From positions 15,319,001 through 15,383,000 of the forward strand of contig NC_092673.1 of assembly GCF_964355755.1 (NCBI RefSeq): DNA of 64,000 nt, in the 5' to 3' direction. Numbering within the stretch: position 1 is the stretch's first letter; each line of letters begins with the position of its first letter. A program made the translations under genes and the position numbers. The notes under the pieces are model-generated. The model saw only the letters and a program-made list of their open reading frames with translations. It was not told the DNA's origin and made no database searches. Of the stretch, positions 23,421-41,830 are shown in pieces. Source of the DNA: Antedon mediterranea. Its lineage: Eukaryota; Echinodermata; Crinoidea; Comatulida; Antedonidae.

Positions 23421-24527
23421 ATCACTATTTCTAATCCGAAATCATTTATTAAATTAAAAATAACTTGTTTTGGCCTATTTGTTCGTGTTTTTTTCATTTG
23501 CATTTTCAGGATTGATGTATAATAAATTCGGATTTATCTAGTTTGAGTTTAATTTATCCAATTTAATCAAACAGATAATATACGGTTTATATACACTTGG
23601 CCTAAAGCACTCTAGACGAACCAACCAACCATAATTGTAATTTGAAAAAAAGACTCCATATGAGATACATTTGGTAATCGTTATGATCGGCTGAAGAACC
23701 CAAGGCGCTGAAATATTGCGTTAATATAGAATCAATCAAATGTTAATTGAGTAAAAAACGACGTCGAGGTGGATTTCAATGAATGAATCGATATTGTCTT
23801 TTAGTGAAAGGCTTTCAAATTATTGTTATTACTTGTCATACGCATAGAGATAAATAAGTAAAGACCATGTCATAAGTATTTCCATCACTAGAGCATAGAT
23901 CTTCAAATTAAGTATGATGGAATATTGTTTTGATATATGGTACAAACGTTCAATCAATGTTATTGATAAATTTGATTTCACCTCGGTTGATCCTTAATCG
24001 ATTGCCACATCGCTTGCACATGGGAACAACTTTATAAATTCTGTTAAAATTACACACTGAGTCTGTGCAAATGATGGTGTATATCCCCAAATCTTTTAGA
24101 CCTCATATTATATAAGCATTTAACGTTTTGCACGGGATGGGCACAAGCCCGCAATGCATGTGCACGTACTTCTACTAGGCGAATATCTAACGCTTTTAAT
24201 CGACTAACGTAATTCTTTCGTTCTTTGCAATGTATAGTTTTGAACGCTACATAACTTATACGGTACCGTTAATAACGCGTTGTGAGGAATTTGTTTGGCA
24301 TTTGAGCGAAAGTTGTGCGAACCACACAGTACTGCTTTAGATTAATATAAGAAAAAGAGATAATAAAATTAGGAAAAACCGAAGATGTATTAAATTGTAT
24401 TGATCACAAAACCGAGAAAAAAACGTTTTGCCCGAGCGTTCGAAACGCAGTAGGCCTATAGCTAACATTGCGTATTCCGTTTCACACGGCACGAAATGAA
24501 CGACCGACCAATTATGATTTCCCATTA

Positions 24528-24850
24528 TTTAAAAACTTGGTGCCGTCTTCCGGTCCTTGAAATCGAACAAGTGTGAATGTAGCTTTACCATTATTTAATA
24601 ACACGGCACCGTCTTCCGTTCCGTGAAATGGAACAAGTGTGAATGTAGCTTTACCATTATTTAATAACATGGAACCGTCTTCCGGTCCATGAACCGGAAC
24701 AAGTGTGAATGTAGCTTTGCCATTATTTAATAACACGGCACCGTCTGCCGGTCCGTGAAATGGAACAAGTGTGAATGTAGCTTAATTACCATTATTAAAT
24801 AACACGACACCGTCTTATGTGAATGGAACTTAAGTAAACATGGTGACATA
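24528..24850. repeat. 66-bp minisatellite, about 5 units
   Basis: Units begin CCGTC at 24543, 24609, 24675 and 24741 (exact 66-bp steps), with a more diverged unit at 24810 after a 69-bp step. As 66 is 22 codons, the minus strand stays open with a 22-residue repeat around LLNNGKATFTLVPFHGPEDG. Flanking sequence gives no gene. AGTGTGAATGTAGCTT resembles the end of the element at 60476, so the unit may be derived from a transposon. Confidence 0.85.
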
Positions 24851-25273
24851 TTTAGATCTACGGTACGATGTATCATAAATCATATTAATTATTAGGCCTA
24901 TGTCATTTCTATCATAATTTGGTTGTATGGTTTATCGATTTTGGATCGTATTTCATAATTAATAATATATATGTATAGAGTTTTATGTATCTTTCTATCT
25001 ATTGTTACAACGTATTTTATATTTAAATTGGAGAAAATCAAACACAACACATGAATACAGGCGTATGTTATTACAGACGTAAATAGAGTCAACGCGTTTC
25101 ACACGCCCGTTTACTGAGCAGTAACAGCTGCGGCACAAGTGCATTCGTTCCTACCAGTAAGTAGGAATACTTTTTGTTTTTGTTGTATTAATAGGTAAAA
25201 ATACGTTATAAATTCGTTGAAGGACATTGTATATGATGGTATGTAATCTGAGTGACAATTTGTTGTTTGCCGA

Positions 25274-25500
25274 TAGAGATATCTTAGTTTTAATAGAGAT
25301 ATCTTAGTTTTTAATAGAGATATCTTAGTTTTTAATAGAGATATCTTAGTTTTAATAGAGATATCTTAGTCTTAATAGAGATATCTTAGTTTTAAATAGA
25401 GATATCTTAGTTTTAAATAGAGATATCTTAGTTTTAATAGAGATATCTTAGTTTTAAATAGAGATATCTTAGTTTTAATATAAGATAATATAAGATATCT
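25274..25500. repeat. 20-21-bp minisatellite with GATATC core
   Basis: About 11 copies of ATAGAGATATCTTAGTTTTA, most differing only by the length of the T/A run. The last copies are rearranged (ATATAAGATAATATAAGATA). No gene is associated; the minus-strand open frame over it is a repeat artefact. Confidence 0.9.
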
Positions 25501-26989
25501 TAATCTCCGAATAAATGACAGCTTGGCGTGCCATATGTGTGCGTGTGTTTTCATCATTCGTTGTAGTGGTTATTGGTTTAGCATTCCAAAATTCCGGAGT
25601 CATGGCTACAAGTCTGCCTTTGACAAGGCCGATTCAGGCTTAGGTTCGATGTAAGTAACACCAGTTTTATTCTAGCTTCAGTTCACTTTCTATTATACAT
25701 GGTTACACATGGAGGTATACAATTTTATACCTCCACTTTTACACCATATAGGCCTACTCACTTAATATCATGAATCATTACTTTCGTTTAGGAGCCAATT
25801 TACCTCCTGTCACATAATTTGCATATTTATTTTCGTTCACAAACATATTTACTGCGTTATTGTTGGTGTGTGAACACACTACTGACGCGTTTCTATAATG
25901 CGTTTATTCTTAGGCCTACTTTCTTCCTCTCATAATTAGCATATTTTCTATCCGTTTTTAAACATATTTACTGGGTTACTCTCTGTATGTACAGTAAAAT
26001 CTTAAAATGAAGTAAATCTGTAACGGAACTCAATGTGTACCATCCTGACGCGTTTTATTCCGTTCGTCTTTTATTTCCGTTATTTCTAACGTATTTACGT
26101 TCATTATGAGAATGATTATGTGTACTCAGTGGTCAAGATGAACGTGCATGCCTTGGCCTACCGTGTACAGAAACACCTTCACTGACGCTTTATCATACGT
26201 TTGTTAGATACCTCAACACTATCTTATTGGATTTTAATTATGAACATTTTGTTTCCTTGTTTATGTTTTTAATTGTTCTGTTATTACTCTTGATAAGATC
26301 ACGGAACGCTTTTACCAAAAATTCCGGATAAGCGGATTATCTTTTCATGAGGTGTGTATTAAAATATTCATTTCATCTCATCTTTATGAATATTATACTT
26401 TCTGTTAAGGGTTGTTTTTTAATATAGTAATATATTAACATGGTTCATCCAGATAAGCTATTTTATAGGAGAAGAAAAATTAGCTGTAAATGTATAAATT
26501 TCAAATCGGCAATATACACCCATATATAATAACATAATGGCTTTTCCACTAATATACGTACGGCCTAGCAGATCAACTAATACATTTTGTCGATATGAAA
26601 ATGAATTTCTCTTCGTTTTTACTTATAATTGTAATTACAATTGGACTCGTTGAAAGTTCGTTGATTGGTGTTATATTTTGTACGAAAAAACCAATAAAAT
26701 AAATAGATATCGTTCTCGCATTCACCCTCATTTAAGACATTGCTGAAGAATACTCTGTTTAATTACCTTTATGGGGCTGTGTGTTATTGGACAATGACGT
26801 ACTATCCATTGAAATAATACAAGGATGGTGGTTGGTAAGTTGTATCAACGAGAAATGAATAATGCATACTATGGTTAACGATTCCTTATCGGAGAATTGC
26901 AAGCTCATTTATGTGTTTTTGTTGTCTTTACAAACAGGTACATTAACATGTTAGATTTGTAACATCAACTTGCTTCAAAATATATCAAC
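25501..26989. other. Upstream region of the receptor gene
   Basis: No coding exon recognised. A good donor (TTCGAT|GTAAGTAA) at about 25651 could end a non-coding first exon of the receptor, but this is speculative. Confidence 0.3.
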
Positions 26990-29900
26990 ATGAATCGTTT
27001 TCTTTGCGTGTATATTCTACTTGGAGAAGTATTCCTATTAGTGACATGCGAAGATAGGCCTAATTGTACTCATGAGCCAAATGCTTTCTGTCCAGTATTA
27101 GAAGGTGATATCTACATTGGAGGTCTTGTTAACATCCATCGTGTCACCGTGGTGACGGACAACAGTTTGACGGAAGGACCAATCAAAGAGAAATGTTTAG
27201 ACCCTTACGATCACGGAATGTTTACTTCTTTATCTATTTTGTACGCTATTGATGAAATAAATGCTGGCACATTTTTGGATTTGAAAAATATATCAATTGG
27301 TTACATGTTGTCTGATGGTTGTCGGTCACGGAGTGTTGCCCTCCGTGGAGCATCCGATATCTCAACAGGTGCATGTGGCATTAACGAAACTCCTATCGCT
27401 ATTGTGGCAGATACCTTCTCTGGATCTATAGGCCCAGTAGCTAATTATTTCCAACTTACGAATACACCAGTAATAGCTGTCTGGGCTACCAGTGTTGAAT
27501 TTACTGATACAAACCTTTACCCAACATTTTTTCGAACTGTACCGAATGATAATCACCAAGCTGATGCTTTGATAGACATTGTCGAAAGCTTTAATTGGAC
27601 TTGGGTAGGAGCATTAGCAACGGACGAAAACTATGGACGATTGGGCATTGCACATTTCAGAGAGGAGGCTGAGAAAAGGGGGATATGCATTGCTTATGAA
27701 ATGTATCTTCCGACAGTTATAGATACTAAAAGCGTCACAGAGGCTGTTGATCTATTGATGAACAATCCAAATGTAAAAGTTATCATTACATTCATCAACA
27801 GTGGATACGAAGTCGTCAAGATTTTCAAAGAATGCGACAGACGCAACGTCAGTAGTAAGTATAAGCTAAACCATTATTCATTCTTTACAATATTTTACTT
27901 AAAACATTCAGTAGTTAGTCAGCATGTATTGCCCGAGAATAGAAACCCTATTTTCCATCGATATTTCATTCTGCCTTGCTGTATGTCTGAGTCTCATTTT
28001 AATACATATTTATGTTGTAGTCAGTTTTACTTTACTGACAATAGGCCTACAATATTGGATTTAAGTCTATTGTATATTTGAAAATGAAATTGCAATTAAT
28101 AATCACAGAAATAAATGTAGAGATGTTTGTAGTTACCAGAAATTGTGCAATTAGTAGTTTTTATGATTAAGTTCGTGTTAGTAATATAAATTCTGTATAA
28201 ATATCACCTCATAAAATTCTGTACTGAATTGTTCATAATATTCAGCTTTATTGATATTGGATTCTGTCAGTTATTATTTGTTAGACCATAATTAGACTAT
28301 TGAAATATCGATTTGGTCGTAATAAGTTGTCTTATTATCACATCAACAGATGACAATGAACATGATGTGTCTTTTCTTGTTGAGGCATTATAACCAATAT
28401 AATCATCTACCGGTTTTGTATGCATTTAATTTTTCCATTGGGCCATCGAAGGACATTTAATTAAAGTTCCAATTAGTCTAGAGATAATCTGAAATATACG
28501 GAACTATTTTAAAACATTTTTTTTTTTATCATATCAACGAAGTATATTATTATAAACTTTTAATATAACTTTTAAAGATGTATTGTCCCAAAAACATGAA
28601 GAAACCACATTTTTTTAGTGGGGGAAATACCGGTATATCTTTAATGGTCATTCGTTGACCGAGCAGAGAGAGTTTCCACTCTTTACTGGTCCACACAATG
28701 TGATTTTCTAATTTGTTTTCAATTTTTCAGAGAAGATTTGGGTAGGTACAGATGTGTGGATAATATCCAGGATATTTGCTGATAACACATATTACAACGT
28801 TATCGATGCAGCGTTTGGTACTTCTGTTGAGGAGGTCAGGAATGAAGATTTTTGGAACTACTTTCTTTCCCATACACCGAATAATACAAATATCAACTTT
28901 TGGTTCAATGAATTCTGGGAAAAAACGTTCGATTGTAGTTTGTATTCAGAAAACAATACCGTAATGAATCAAGAATGTTGGTCGCATTCACTAGAAGAAA
29001 AAGCTGATGAATTCAGAACTTATATTGATTTTACAACGTATAATGCCGTGTATGCTATTGGTTATGCCATTTATGATATCATTGAATGCAGACCTCCAAA
29101 TGGTTTGCTGAAAGATGGACTTTGTCCAGATGTTTCTCAACTTGAGCAATGGCAACTCATGCAGTATCTTAGAAACGTTAACTTTACTCATCATATCAAA
29201 GATCGTCAATTCATGTTTGATGACAATTATGAAGTGTTGGCTCGCTACACGGTTTATGACTGGAAGCGTACTCCAGAAAATACAGTTAAAATTGAAATTA
29301 TCGGAGAATATGATAAATCTGCTCAGGATGGTAACTACTTACGAATGAACAACTCAGCCATATTATGGGATGGCGGTACATCTAAGAAGGTAACATTTAG
29401 ATTTAATTTCATTACAACATACTCTGATCCTTGTACAACGACACACAATAATTATTGGATTGATTGAATGATTGATTGATTGGTATGAATGAATGAAGGC
29501 AAGTACCCGGAAAGATGATAAAAGAAAGCCTTGAAGAAATAGTATTTGAAATTATTTCATTTTTCAATCACTATAACTTTGTATTACCAACTTCTAATGA
29601 GTTTTGTGTGTATGAATTAAATTAATTAAATATTTGCATACAAATTATAATCAAAAAACTAATTTAACAAAGATCCAGTAATCAATAATTATACAAAGAT
29701 CAAACAATCAATTTGTAAATCTTAGTTGCAATTAGTAACAATTCAATTATGGTTTTTATTACTAACACACTTCTAAGTTGAGCATGTTCTATGGTTTTGA
29801 TGAGATAACTCAACATTGTGTTTGTATAATGATTAAACGTTGCCTAATTGAACTTTCTAAATGCAATGGTAATTTTATTGTATACATGTTACAGGTTCCA

Positions 29901-32492
29901 ACCTCCGTCTGTAGCCTACCATGCAAGCCTGGAACCAGGAAGCTTCATGACACAAAACAGCCAATATGCTGCTTCGACTGCGTTCCTTGTTCCACAAATA
30001 CAATATCAACTAATGAAGGTAAGGTAACATCTATAGAGTTTCAAACTCCATCAGTATTTTTCGCGCCGCGACGGAAGCATTTGGAAACTGTATCACGCGG
30101 AAGCTTATACTACTACGGCTGGAGAAATAGGTATTTGGAAACTCGGACTGGGCATTTTCAAACCCCGAAGCACAGAGATGAAAGTCTATGAAATATGCAG
30201 ACAGTAGTACGGTAGTAGTTCAATAAACAATGTTTTCACTTTGGCTGTCAACGTAGGAATTTATCATCAAATAATGGTCAAATCCTTCCTCTATGGTAAA
30301 TAGTTTTGGCGAATGGTGCATGGGGAAGAGTGAATCCCTGGTGTGTATAGATGAAGACTTGTTTGATTAGTAAGTACGTTTGTCGGCGGCTGAACGACGA
30401 AGGTTCTTCCTTTTTGTTTACAGGAATGTTGGGCTATGTTGGTCCCTATCCCTGAATATGCACAGTACTATTATTTTAGTTTAGGATTATAGTGTTGTTC
30501 TATACATCAGTAGGTCATGGACTTTTGTTATGAAATAAAAGTTGATTGTTTGATTGCGGATTTAATTAATTGATTGATAAGCTAACTCAACTACAGAAGG
30601 AAATGCCCAACCTCAAAACAATTATGTATTTATGCCCTGCTTTATAATTAAATAGAGCATTTCATCTTTTACGTTACACAAAATGTTTACTAGATCTACT
30701 GATTGTTTAAAAAAAAGTAGTGCTAAATCATTTTTTTCTACTACTATTATTTTTCCAATTAATGAATAGAATATCAATAAAATCGTAAAAAACGCACAAT
30801 TTATTGAAGATGATAATATTTTATTCTATTCAATTTTTTGTAAGAAATATTTGTTCTTGTTTAACACAAGTATAACCAAGGGAAGAGTTATTCCCTGGTA
30901 TAACCTTTAGCCTGTAATGTATTCTGTAATGTGCTGTACTAGAACTGAACACACATTGTATAAAGGAATTGAGAGTTATTTTGTGCTTGACAACTTCAAT
31001 CAACAAATCAATCAATTGATACAAACTAAACATAAATGAATAATCAAGCAAGATGGATAGGTGGACATGCAGCAGAAACAATGATATTAAAACTCTGTCT
31101 TATCCTTAATTTGAAAGCTTGAACATACTCCGAGTTTGGCAATACACACATTTTATCAAACTTCGGCAAACTGCACAAAACTAGTTTGTGGAAGTTGGGT
31201 CATGCACCTTCTTGACAAACTTCACTGACCTTTGTGGAGTCAGCGAATCAGATCAAAGTATTTGTATTCATTTGATTCTGCAAGTGGACAAGCTATAGAT
31301 CATGTGATATATAGGCCTATGATAAAATAAGTGGAACTTGAAGTTGTGCAACACACTTATTCACCAAAAAAAAAGATAGATTGTGCGGGAAGAAAAAGGT
31401 ATTTAATGTTTAGTTAAATAAATGTAATAAAAGTGAAACAATTATTGCCAAAATTTAAAATAAACGTTTTGTCTTTCAGATCAATCCGAATGTGACAAAT
31501 GTGCGGAAGGATATTATTCAAATGATGAAAACACTGAATGTCTGTTGAAGGAAATGGATGTTTTAGACTGGAGCGATCCTGGTGCCATTGGTTTCCTCGT
31601 CTGGTCTGGTGTTGGCTGTATTCTTACATTCATCACTATTGCTATATTTTACGTGAAACGAGAATCGGAAATTGTGAAATCGTCATCACGAGATCTGAGT
31701 ATGATTCTACACGTTGGAATCGTTTTCGGTTTTCTTTCTCCAATTTTGTTTATTATGTCGCCAACGGATACCCTATGTCAGCTACGTATTTCTATTTCCA
31801 GTGTTCTTGACTGTCTTTTATTGTCCGTGTTTCTAATAAAGATTTATATGGTCATAAAAATATTTAATCGCGGGAAGAAAGGCAAAACTATGACAAACTT
31901 GAAAATTAGACTGAAAAGGTATCGTCTGCTTATAGTTTCTATGATCACCGGCTTTCAGATTTTGATAGTTGTTCTGGCCTTTTTTGCATCACCTGTAAAA
32001 GTGGTGAAAGATGTTACGTCATCAACGAAGACAACAATAGTCCAGTGTGACACAACCCTAATAACATTTATGTGGAATGACTTGTTCAACTTAATTCTGA
32101 TTGTAGTCTGTTTCGTGTTCGCATTTCGCGCGCGTAAAATGCCGCATAATTACCACGAAGCACGCTTTATATCCGTCGTCATGACGTTTTGGATAATAAT
32201 CTTTTTGGTATCCATCACCACTCACTTGTTTACTGTTGGGAAATTGCAACCTATAATTGCTATAATGTTCATACTCATTTTATACACTCTTATTTTAATG
32301 ATGATGTTCTTACCAAAATGTTATCTGTTAATCGTAGCTCAAAGTAGGCAAAATAGCGAACCCTCTCCACCAAAAACGGTAGCGGTAAAAGGCGGCCATC
32401 GCAACTTTGCTACATCAAGTGAAACACTCTCTCGTGAATCTGGAGTTCAGGATTGTAATTCATCGCATAACGATTTTAATACACATCTATAA
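26990..32492 (+). CDS. Class C GPCR, extracellular calcium-sensing receptor-like, 4 exons
   Basis: A plasma-membrane receptor with a Venus-flytrap ligand domain. Exons 26990-27854, 28731-29389, 29895-30018 and 31480-32492 join in phase to 886 residues. Residues 1-20 form a signal peptide. The flytrap domain (about 25-510) has close CaSR-type blocks: RTVPNDNHQADAL, FNWTWVGALATDENYGRLGI, FREEAEKRGICI and NEFWEKTFDC. Exon 3 and the start of exon 4 hold the nine-cysteine linker domain (CSLPC, CCFDC, PC, ECDKC, EC). The whole seven-helix region (about 585-835) is in one exon, as in CaSR and related receptors, and ends in the family motif PKCY. The cytoplasmic tail is short, about 55 residues against some 200 in vertebrate CaSR. 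By eye, CaSR Ser147 aligns with Ile and Glu297 with Asp, while the Asn-Asp and DENYG contacts are kept. The ligand may therefore be an amino acid or something else; calcium sensing is not shown. Confidence 0.93.
30190..30560 (+). repeat. Possible LINE 3' end in receptor intron 3
   Basis: The block ends ATGAAATAAAAGTTGATTG followed by TTTGATTG, resembling the short tandem tail of CR1/L2-type LINEs. A similar TTGATTGA tail lies at 29456-29482. No reverse transcriptase is visible, so this is tentative. Confidence 0.35.
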
Positions 32493-32584
32493 ACTTCAAA
32501 TGTTCAATTGAAAGATATAATTGATGAATCTGATAATATTGATTTGAGAAACCAAGGAGTAAGAATTGGCGATAGTAACTGTGA

Positions 32585-32710
32585 TGTAAGCTAAGTTCCC
32601 ACTTAAACGTTACTCAATAGCATGTGCACGCAGGTTATTCGACCAATCGCAAGAGATCATTTTGAAGATCAACATACTTGCGGTGTGTCCTAGTGGGAAC
32701 AAAGCTGTAG
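32585..32710. mobile_element. Small MITE after the receptor gene
   Basis: Inverted ends AGCTAAGTTCCCACTT and GTCCTAGTGGGAACAAAGCT. A related right end (GTCCTAGTGGGAACCAAGCT) is at 54613-54632 and a related interior is at about 33230-33300. Confidence 0.6.
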
Positions 32711-35049
32711 GCCTGACATCTTGTGAATCTAAAATGAAAATATTCTATTCATCGCATATGATGTTTCTTTTCAATATGTATGCAAAATAACGTGCATGCT
32801 ATGACAGAAAATTGATAAATGATGAAATTACGTGAATGGGTTGGTTATGTTTCTTTAAATTATCACAAACGTTGTAAGGATAAGGAAACGGAATATATTT
32901 AAAATGCATTAGATGCCTACAATGAAAAGTGGGTCTTTTGTAACTGTTATTTATTAGTATTATGTATATATCGATATTGTACTTATTAAGCTTCTCAGGT
33001 GTTCTGTTATTCAACAATAACTTAACACAGAAAACTAATTAATTGCATAAAATATAAATAATATTGCTAATGTGAATTTATAATGCCATGCTGTTTAATT
33101 GTATGCATTTATCATAAACAAAACCTATAATAATTAAACTTCATATTTAGATGAAGATTTTGGCCTGTAGGTTTGTATCAGTGAAGAGCCATTTTCCGAC
33201 TTGGACGGAACGTAAAGACGATTAAACGACCAATCACAACGCGATGGATTCAAACTGTCGCTTGTGATTGGTCAAATTACTTGCAGCGTTGCGCTTTTGT
33301 CATTGCGTTGCATTCTAAGGCGAAGCTTATTGGAATGACTATCTCTTGCGCCATTAGATTTGACTAGAACCAAAGGTCTTGAAATAAGAAGTTTTTTTAT
33401 TGTACTTTGGCCATGAGCAATATCCTAGTACTGTATAGCATGAGTCATAGGGGGATTGGTTGCTGGATTGAAACGTAAAACAATATGCAAGTCAAAACTA
33501 TATTAGGAGTATACGGATACAAAATAATGTCAGTCATATTAATATACATGATAATAATTTATTGTTGTGTAAAACAGTAAAAAATCTGTATTTCCCGAAT
33601 TCTAGATTACGTCATTCTTTAAAATGCGGGTTGTAATCAATTTTGTTTTGATTGACATGGAAAAACAAACAATTGTTTTGATATTTCATTATTGTTAAGT
33701 GAAAATACTTATTTAAAAAAATGTTATTATATGATAATGACTTATTTAATCATACCATGGAATAATATATTACTTCATGTTAAAAACCAAGGTTTGTAAA
33801 ACGTCTCCAATGCTCTTCAATCCTCCATAGATCACAGTAGTACGTATCTAATTCCGCGTTGCACAATATTATTTTGGGATTCAATATCGACTTTGATAAA
33901 TGAACACTGAATGAATAACGGGATTAACCGTACCGTACGTAATCTCCGTCTTCTCTTGCGTCATAACGAATATCACGAATAATGAACAATTAACTACTTC
34001 TTGAATAAATAATATAATGTCATTTTAATAAACAAATGGGTTTTTTAAGTAACACTTGATCTTAGAAATTAAAAAAAAATCAAAATAGACCCACTTGCGG
34101 AAATAATATGTATACGTATATAAGTAATGCAACCTTCAACATTGCAGGATGTACGCATGGAGTACGTAAGAAGTCCTTTAAAAAAGTGCGGGTCACCACT
34201 TTCACCATATATGTTCATATTGCTTTCTAATCCGTTTATTAGTCTGTGAACAATAGTAAAAACCATTGTGACGTTCAGTAATTGCTGTATTATATAATGT
34301 ATATATAATGTACGGTATTAGTTAGACTTGCTTTAAGTCTTTTTTTATGTTAGTCCAACACTGTGGGCGTTCCAATTTTTGTGTGAAAACTACAATGTGA
34401 TCTCATTTATAATACGCGTGAAAACGCCATAATGTGCCAAAATAATAATTTTTACTAATTTCGGTCTACTGTAGAAGGACGGAGGTCATTAATTGAGATC
34501 CGAAACCGGTCGAACTTAAACCTTTATGATTGGAATAGGAACGAATTGGTATCAACATAAAGTATATTATAGCCTAACGTAGTTCCTTGTGAGATATAGA
34601 ATACATTGACGTTCTGTTTTGTTTTTTTCATATTTGTCGTTTGATCATACTGTAGAATTCCATCTCAACCAACTTGGCAACGGAAAAACATTGGAATCAC
34701 AATTATTTGAGCGACATTATTGCGTTTGCCCGAGAGCCAACTAGGCGTAAATTTAATTGAAATCAATATTTTAAATAATGTAATTCCCAAGTGACATACC
34801 GTATAAATTCACTTTCGATAATGTGTTGCGGTGCTCAAGTATCTGCAATAAAAGTCTTCATTATACCATTTGAATTATACTCAAATAACAGTCTTATTTC
34901 ATAAGCAGTCATTAAAAATAATCTACAGTACTTCATGAAATATAAATCTCGGCTCATATTAACTCCCAGTTGGTCAGTTGGTGTATGTCTCTCTCGAATG
35001 AATGCCTTAATGATTGACCAACTTAATAGAATACCATAGTATTTCACTG
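32711..35049. other. No gene seen
   Basis: AT-rich spacer between the receptor and the SINE. A block at 33200-33320 (TTGTGATTGGTCAAATTACT with GCGTTGCG) resembles the element family of 32585 and 54480. Otherwise nothing recognised. Confidence 0.4.
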
Positions 35050-35366
35050 AATATAATATCCTGGATTTATATAGCGCCTAATGTAATTGTGAAACCTCTA
35101 AGCGCTGAACATTATTAGGCCTACCCCAGTCATTTTTTTGGAATCAAATACGTATGGAAACATACTCCCATAATGCAGCTATAGTAATCAGCGCAAAGTT
35201 GTGTCTTGATCTAACCAGGTACCTATTTGTACACCTGGGTGGAGAGAGGCAAACTTAAGTAAAGTATCTTGCCTGAGGATACAAGCAATGCAGCGAGAGT
35301 TGGATTCGAACCACGATCTCACGATCAGCAGTTCAACGTACAACACACTGCGCCACACGCCCTCAC
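35050..35366 (-). mobile_element. Full-length tRNA-derived SINE
   Basis: On the minus strand the head has an A box (TGGCGCAGTGTG) and a B box (GGTTCGAATCC) with tRNA spacing. Then come a body with CATTATGGGAGTATG and a 3' tail AGCGCTTAGAGG to GGCGCTATATAAATCC. Copies or parts occur at 2349, 16500 and 57650. The tail resembles the GCGCTATATAAAT tail shared by SINEs and L2-type LINEs in many animals, so an L2-like partner probably mobilised it. Confidence 0.85.
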
Positions 35367-35399
35367 TTGAATGTCTTCTGTTCTTCAAATTCATTATTT

Positions 35400-36334
35400 A
35401 TAATAGAGTAATTCGACACTGCAGCCAATGTCAAAACCAGCATACACTCCAATACAATTAATATCATTACCATATAAAACCTTCTTCAAATCTGAACATT
35501 TTGGCGTCATTTTCTTCTGATCGCTGTTTCATGACCTTCATCACCATCGCTGTTTCATGACCTTCATCACCTTCACATCAAAATCGTTACAGCTATCACA
35601 TCATCCTCATCACCTCCAAAAACGTTTTTTTTTTATATTGATTTACTCCTCGTTCATATTAAATTATGTTGTTTTTTTACATTGATAATCTGTTCATTTT
35701 AACGGATTACTTAATTGTTAGTTTTATTGATCGATCTTGAACTCGTTTAAATTAGCATCATTTTGCTATTATACCGTATATAATTATAAAATTCACCGTA
35801 TTATGTAATCTTGGAACGATAACATAATATTGACGCGCGCGTACAAACGCAACATAATTAGTTAGCCTATATAGATTCGCGAGCATTAAAATACCAACGA
35901 TTTACACTAAATCACTGTTGTAGAATAGAGAGTGGATAAAATGACAACTAACATTTTATTGTGTTTGCATGTTTATAAACATATCCCAAAAGGGAACTAG
36001 AATATTGATTATATGCCTAACAATATAATTTTATTTTCTTTATGATATCATAAATTTTAACTAGCTGTCATTTTAGTGTCATTTCCAATATGAGGAACAT
36101 CTTTTCGAAAAATGAAAGACCTATTTCTTTCTGAAATAAAAAAAGAACGTCATTATTTTTGGAGTAACTGAGTGAGGAGTAAGTGAATAAAAATAATGTT
36201 AAAATGATTTTTGATTTTGTAATGGTTTAAGAATCAAGATAGCGACTAAAGGCCAATAATTTCTTCATGTTTTTAGATAGCGTAAGTTGTAAGTAAATTT
36301 TCTGTGCTTAATAATTAGCCTACATTTGAATGAA
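35400..36334. other. No gene seen; protease 3' flank
   Basis: AT-rich sequence with short direct repeats (ATCGCTGTTTCATGACCTTC twice, 35520-35572). It probably includes the 3' UTR of the minus-strand protease. Confidence 0.4.
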
Positions 36335-41385
<5,051 letters not shown>

Positions 41386-41760
41386 ACTGCCGGTTAATAT
41401 CTAAAAGCTTTTAATAGAAATCATTCGCAGGAATAGAGGTACATATGTTTGAACTTTATATTTAGAGGATGTAATACAAAATATAAAAATCATGTTATAA
41501 AAGAGAAACAAGGAATACATTAAAATAATTATATTCAAGTATATTATTAATTATATAAATAAAGTTCAATTATGAAATGCCATAATGTTATTTCCATCAG
41601 ATGCGTGCACACGAGGCGCTGAAGTGGTGTAAAGTTGTTAGAACTAATTATTTTTTTCAACATTTATTATTAATTAAGGTAAGAAAATAAACATTATAAT
41701 TCTGAACCGTTTGTGGACCGAATTATTCGGTTTCTAACCAAACGCCATAATTCACTTTTC
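41386..41760. other. Protease upstream region
   Basis: The region upstream of the minus-strand start codon at 41385. No clear TATA box or initiator could be assigned. Confidence 0.3.
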
Positions 41761-41830
41761 ACCTAACCCTAACCCTAACCCCTAACCCTAACACCCTAAC
41801 CCTAACACCCTAACCCTAACCCTAACCCTC
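41761..41830. repeat. Interstitial telomeric repeat (CCCTAA)n
   Basis: About eleven units of CCCTAA with a few extra or variant units (CCCCTAA, CACCCTAA), covering 70 bp. The complement TTAGGG is the common animal telomere repeat. Both flanks are ordinary sequence, so it is an internal tract. Confidence 0.95.

Noticed and set aside
25372-25557. Minus-strand frame with KLRYLYL repeats
   Set aside because: It is a translation of the 21-bp minisatellite.
41761-41830. Chromosome end
   Set aside because: Unique sequence and genes continue on both sides, so the telomere repeats are internal.
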